Origin: Chloroflexota bacterium
Lineage (GTDB): Bacteria; Chloroflexota; Anaerolineae; Anaerolineales; UBA11858
NCBI GenBank assembly: GCA_003513015.1
Contig: DOTA01000523.1
Coordinates: 1,411 to 16,982 of the forward strand
Direction of reading: 5' to 3'
DNA: 15,572 nucleotides
The position numbers and the translations under genes were made by a program. Of the stretch, positions 13,352-15,572 are shown piece after piece (within the stretch, counting starts at the first letter, position 1; each line of letters begins with the position of its first letter). Below the pieces are notes generated by a model that saw only the letters and a list, made by a program, of their open reading frames with translations, ran no database searches and had not been told where the DNA came from.

Positions 13352-15064
13352 ATGTCTGAAATTACCGTTGGTGAACTGCTGGCCCGATGCTTGCAAGCCG
13401 AGGGCATTGAAATGATGTTCGGCATCATTGATGGCTCGCACATCCCCTTTACGGCGCAAGCGCCCCGCTACGGCATCCGCCATATCAATTGCCACCATGA
13501 AGAGGGCGCAGTCCATCTGGCCGAAGGGTATACCCGCATCAGCCGCAAGCCCAGCGTGGTGATCGGTAGCCCTGGCCCTGGGGGTGCCAATATGCTGGCG
13601 GGTGTTTCCAGTGCCTACGCGGAGGGTCATCCCATCATCGCCATTGCTTGCACGCGCCGCCGCCTGACCACTGACCCTGACCGAGGCGGTGCCTGGCAAG
13701 CCACAGACTTGGTCGAGATGGCCAGACCCATCACCAAATACAGCGCCCTCGTACGCCAGCCGGAGCGCCTGCCGGAAATGCTGCGGGCCGCCTTCCGCGC
13801 CGCGCTAACCGGGCGGCCCGGCCCAGCCTTTATCGCTATTCCCGATGAATTTCTCGGCATGAAAATCGATGCCAATAAAGCTCCCGTTTATCCTTCATCA
13901 AATTATCGCATGATTAATATGGGCTCGGGTGACCCTGCCTGGATCAAGCAAGCGGCCGAAATCCTTACCAATGCCAAGCGTCCCTTTTTGCACGCTGGGA
14001 AGGGTGTGCTCTGGGCGGATGCCGTTGCCGAATTTGTCGCTCTCGGAAATCACCTCGCCGCGGGGATGAGTACTAGCATGGGCGCGCGCGGTGCGGTCCC
14101 CGAAGATCATCCGCATTATTTCTTTTTGTTTGATATGCAGGCTTCCGCTCTGGCGCGCAATGAAGCCGATGTCGTTTTGGTGGTGGGATCACGCTTGGGT
14201 GAATATGATGGCTGGGGAATGCCGCCCGCTTGGGGCGATCCTTTCAGGCAGAAAACCATCCAGATTGATGCTGATCCCGCCAGTATTGGTTTGAATCGTC
14301 CCGTAGATTTGGGCATCGTCGCGGATGCGAAAGCGGCGCTAACCTCTTTGTTAGCGGAAGTCAAAGCTCAAACCCCGCCGCGTGCCGAAATGCCCAATCT
14401 CTCTCGTTATCGTGAACTCACCCAGCAAACCATGATGGAAGGCATGCAATACATCATGGCACAGCCCACCTACGGGCTGAATCCCGGGCAAATGGTTTTT
14501 GGGGCGCGCACTTTCTTCCCCAGCGATGCCATTTCGGTGCTGGATGGCGGCAACACCACCTTGTGGGGCGTGGCGTACAATCAAATCACGGAACCCAACA
14601 GTTTTCTTTATTCTGTCAAAATGGGATTTCTGGGAACTGGCTTACCTTTTGCCATCGGCGCTAAACTTGCCAACCCGGAACGTCAGGTTTATTGCATCAC
14701 GGGTGATGGTGCCGCGGGCTTCAACCTCATGGAAATGGAAACAGCTTTGCGCGAAAACATTCCATTGGTTGTGATTGTTGCAGTAGATGATGGCTGGGGC
14801 ATGGAGCGCAGCGCCTACACCTTTCAGGGCTACCCGCCGGAGCAGCAGCATGGCGTCGATCTTTCTAATCAATTGCGTTATGATTTGATCGCCCAGGGAA
14901 TGGGCTGCTACGGCGAAAAAGTTGACGATGTAGATCAACTCGCTCCCGCGCTGGAACGGGCGGTGGCCTCGGGCAAACCCGCCCTGCTCCATGTGACTGT
15001 GGATCAGGCCATCAACGCCGATCCGCCCGGGTACAAGCAATTCCGTTATATTCGCACCCTTTAG
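13352..15064 (+). CDS. Thiamine-pyrophosphate-dependent enzyme, acetolactate-synthase fold
   Basis: A 570-residue enzyme with three domains: the N-terminal Pyr domain (about 1-170), the central domain (about 190-340) and the C-terminal PP domain (about 370-560). The likely TPP-activating Glu is E50 in the HHEEGA motif, aligned with the HEQAA of acetolactate synthases. The cofactor motif starts at GDG 451-453, but the usual Asn-Asn is replaced by Asp479-Asp480 (VDDGWG), so one Mg ligand may be Asp. The family includes acetolactate synthase, 2-hydroxyacyl-CoA lyase, oxalyl-CoA decarboxylase and benzoylformate decarboxylase. No acetolactate small subunit is nearby and I cannot pick a reaction. 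GGAGG at 13341-13345 precedes the ATG by 6 bases. The serine hydrolase gene starts 116 bases downstream. Confidence 0.87.
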   Translation: MSEITVGELLARCLQAEGIEMMFGIIDGSHIPFTAQAPRYGIRHINCHHEEGAVHLAEGYTRISRKPSVVIGSPGPGGANMLAGVSSAYAEGHPIIAIACTRRRLTTDPDRGGAWQATDLVEMARPITKYSALVRQPERLPEMLRAAFRAALTGRPGPAFIAIPDEFLGMKIDANKAPVYPSSNYRMINMGSGDPAWIKQAAEILTNAKRPFLHAGKGVLWADAVAEFVALGNHLAAGMSTSMGARGAVPEDHPHYFFLFDMQASALARNEADVVLVVGSRLGEYDGWGMPPAWGDPFRQKTIQIDADPASIGLNRPVDLGIVADAKAALTSLLAEVKAQTPPRAEMPNLSRYRELTQQTMMEGMQYIMAQPTYGLNPGQMVFGARTFFPSDAISVLDGGNTTLWGVAYNQITEPNSFLYSVKMGFLGTGLPFAIGAKLANPERQVYCITGDGAAGFNLMEMETALRENIPLVVIVAVDDGWGMERSAYTFQGYPPEQQHGVDLSNQLRYDLIAQGMGCYGEKVDDVDQLAPALERAVASGKPALLHVTVDQAINADPPGYKQFRYIRTL

Positions 15065-15114
15065 AATGGCACAGTTTCCTGCTGCCTTCTCTTCCTATCT
15101 CAACAAACCTATTC

Positions 15115-15157
15115 CCCCGGATGCAAAAAGCCCCCGGGGATTGGCTCCCGGTTCGCT
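15115..15157 (+). terminator. Weak hairpin cluster after the TPP enzyme gene
   Basis: Two alternative GC-rich stems can form: CCCCGG (15115-15120) with CCGGGG (15134-15139), or CCGGGGA (15134-15140) with TCCCGG (15146-15151) across a one-base bulge. The second stem is flanked by AAAAAGC and GCTT. No T run follows, so this may be a degenerate terminator or a structured leader of the next gene. Confidence 0.3.
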
Positions 15158-15180
15158 TACCAGGAGTATGGAGTAACCCT

Positions 15181-15572
15181 ATGACCGCTCAACCCTTCCC
15201 TCGCAGCGCCCCCGAAAGCCAGGGTATCCCCTCGCAGGTTATCCAAGATTTCATCACAGCTGCCGAGCAAAATATCGAGTCCCTGCACAGTTTCATGCTG
15301 CTGCGCCACGGATGCGTAGTGGCCGAAGGCTGGTGGCATCCCTACCGGCCGGAAAGCCCCCACATGCTCTATTCCCTAAGCAAGAGCTTCACCTCCACCG
15401 CGGTCGGTTTGGCCGTGGCCGAGGGTCTGCTCACGGTCGAAGACCCGCTGCTCAAGTTCTTTCCCCAAGATGCTCCCCAAGAAATCAGCATCAACCTGGC
15501 TGCCATGCAGGTGCGCCACTTGCTTTCCATGTCTACGGGGCACCATCTTGATACCACCGAAGCCATCATGGT
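15181..15572 (+). CDS. Beta-lactamase-family serine hydrolase, N-terminal part; 3' end outside window
   Basis: The first 130 codons of a protein in the beta-lactamase/class C penicillin-binding-protein family (AmpC, EstB and 6-aminohexanoate-dimer-hydrolase type). The key motif is SLSK at 65-68 in LYSLSKSFTSTAVG, which supplies the nucleophile Ser65 and Lys68. The region before it (SFMLLRHGCVVAEGWWHPY) and after it (AEGLLTVEDPLLKFFP, VRHLLSMSTGH) matches the family closely. No signal peptide is evident, so it is probably cytoplasmic and an esterase or amidase, not an antibiotic-resistance beta-lactamase. The ATG has GGAG at 15172-15175. The tyrosine and KTG-like motifs would lie beyond the window. 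Confidence 0.88.
   Translation, partial: MTAQPFPRSAPESQGIPSQVIQDFITAAEQNIESLHSFMLLRHGCVVAEGWWHPYRPESPHMLYSLSKSFTSTAVGLAVAEGLLTVEDPLLKFFPQDAPQEISINLAAMQVRHLLSMSTGHHLDTTEAIM

Noticed and set aside
13233..13415. A small open frame beginning in the spacer and running into the TPP enzyme gene
   Set aside because: It translates the interspersed palindrome (HPELVEG) and overlaps the well-supported TPP enzyme in another frame.
13163..13699. A 178-codon minus-strand frame across the spacer and the start of the TPP enzyme
   Set aside because: It is antisense to the strongly conserved N-terminal domain of the TPP enzyme and shows no recognisable domain.
15065..15180. A clear intrinsic terminator after the TPP enzyme gene
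   Set aside because: The stems are short or bulged and no T tract follows, so it is listed only as a low-confidence hairpin cluster.

Overview
The window reads as a chromosomal segment of a bacterium of the phylum Chloroflexota, most likely class Anaerolineae. This is inferred from gene content, not from a marker gene. The clues are a lipoprotein polysaccharide deacetylase with a long Thr-Pro linker, a UMF1-type transporter, a MenA-like UbiA prenyltransferase next to MoeA, and a short palindromic repeat of the CCTGAGC-TT-GTCGAAGG type that is common in such genomes. No rRNA, tRNA, CRISPR array, transposase or integrase was seen.

Region 1 (1-4410, + strand) holds metabolic and envelope genes. 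They are the 3' end of a Zn/Cd/Pb-type P-type ATPase, a DinB-fold protein, a UbiA prenyltransferase whose TATAAT box lies 9 bases before its ATG (so the mRNA may be nearly leaderless), molybdopterin molybdotransferase MoeA, and a cell-surface polysaccharide deacetylase.

Region 2 (4411-7735) looks accessory. A promoter followed about 110 bases later by an intrinsic terminator precedes a two-gene cassette: a calcineurin-like metallophosphoesterase and a patatin-like phospholipase with a TTG start. A perfect 20-bp inverted repeat then closes the cassette and separates it from a convergent minus-strand DUF3592 membrane protein.

Region 3 (7736-9863) is an AT-rich stretch of about 500 bases without a credible gene, then a secreted eight-bladed PQQ-type beta-propeller resembling polyvinyl-alcohol dehydrogenase, and a strong hairpin.

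Region 4 (9864-13151) is a tight operon of a UMF1-family MFS transporter, a short-chain dehydrogenase and an NAD-dependent epimerase. Its leader contains two hairpins whose loops are perfectly complementary over six bases, a possible kissing-loop RNA element. I consider this the best candidate for something undescribed in the window.

Region 5 (13152-15572) has a repeat-bearing spacer, a thiamine-pyrophosphate enzyme of the acetolactate synthase fold with an unusual Asp-Asp in its cofactor motif, and the 5' part of a beta-lactamase-family serine hydrolase cut by the window end.

Several natural open frames extend well upstream of the real starts. I moved the starts of the deacetylase, metallophosphoesterase, DUF3592, propeller, transporter and short-chain dehydrogenase genes inward, on the basis of Shine-Dalgarno sites, signal peptides or fold boundaries.
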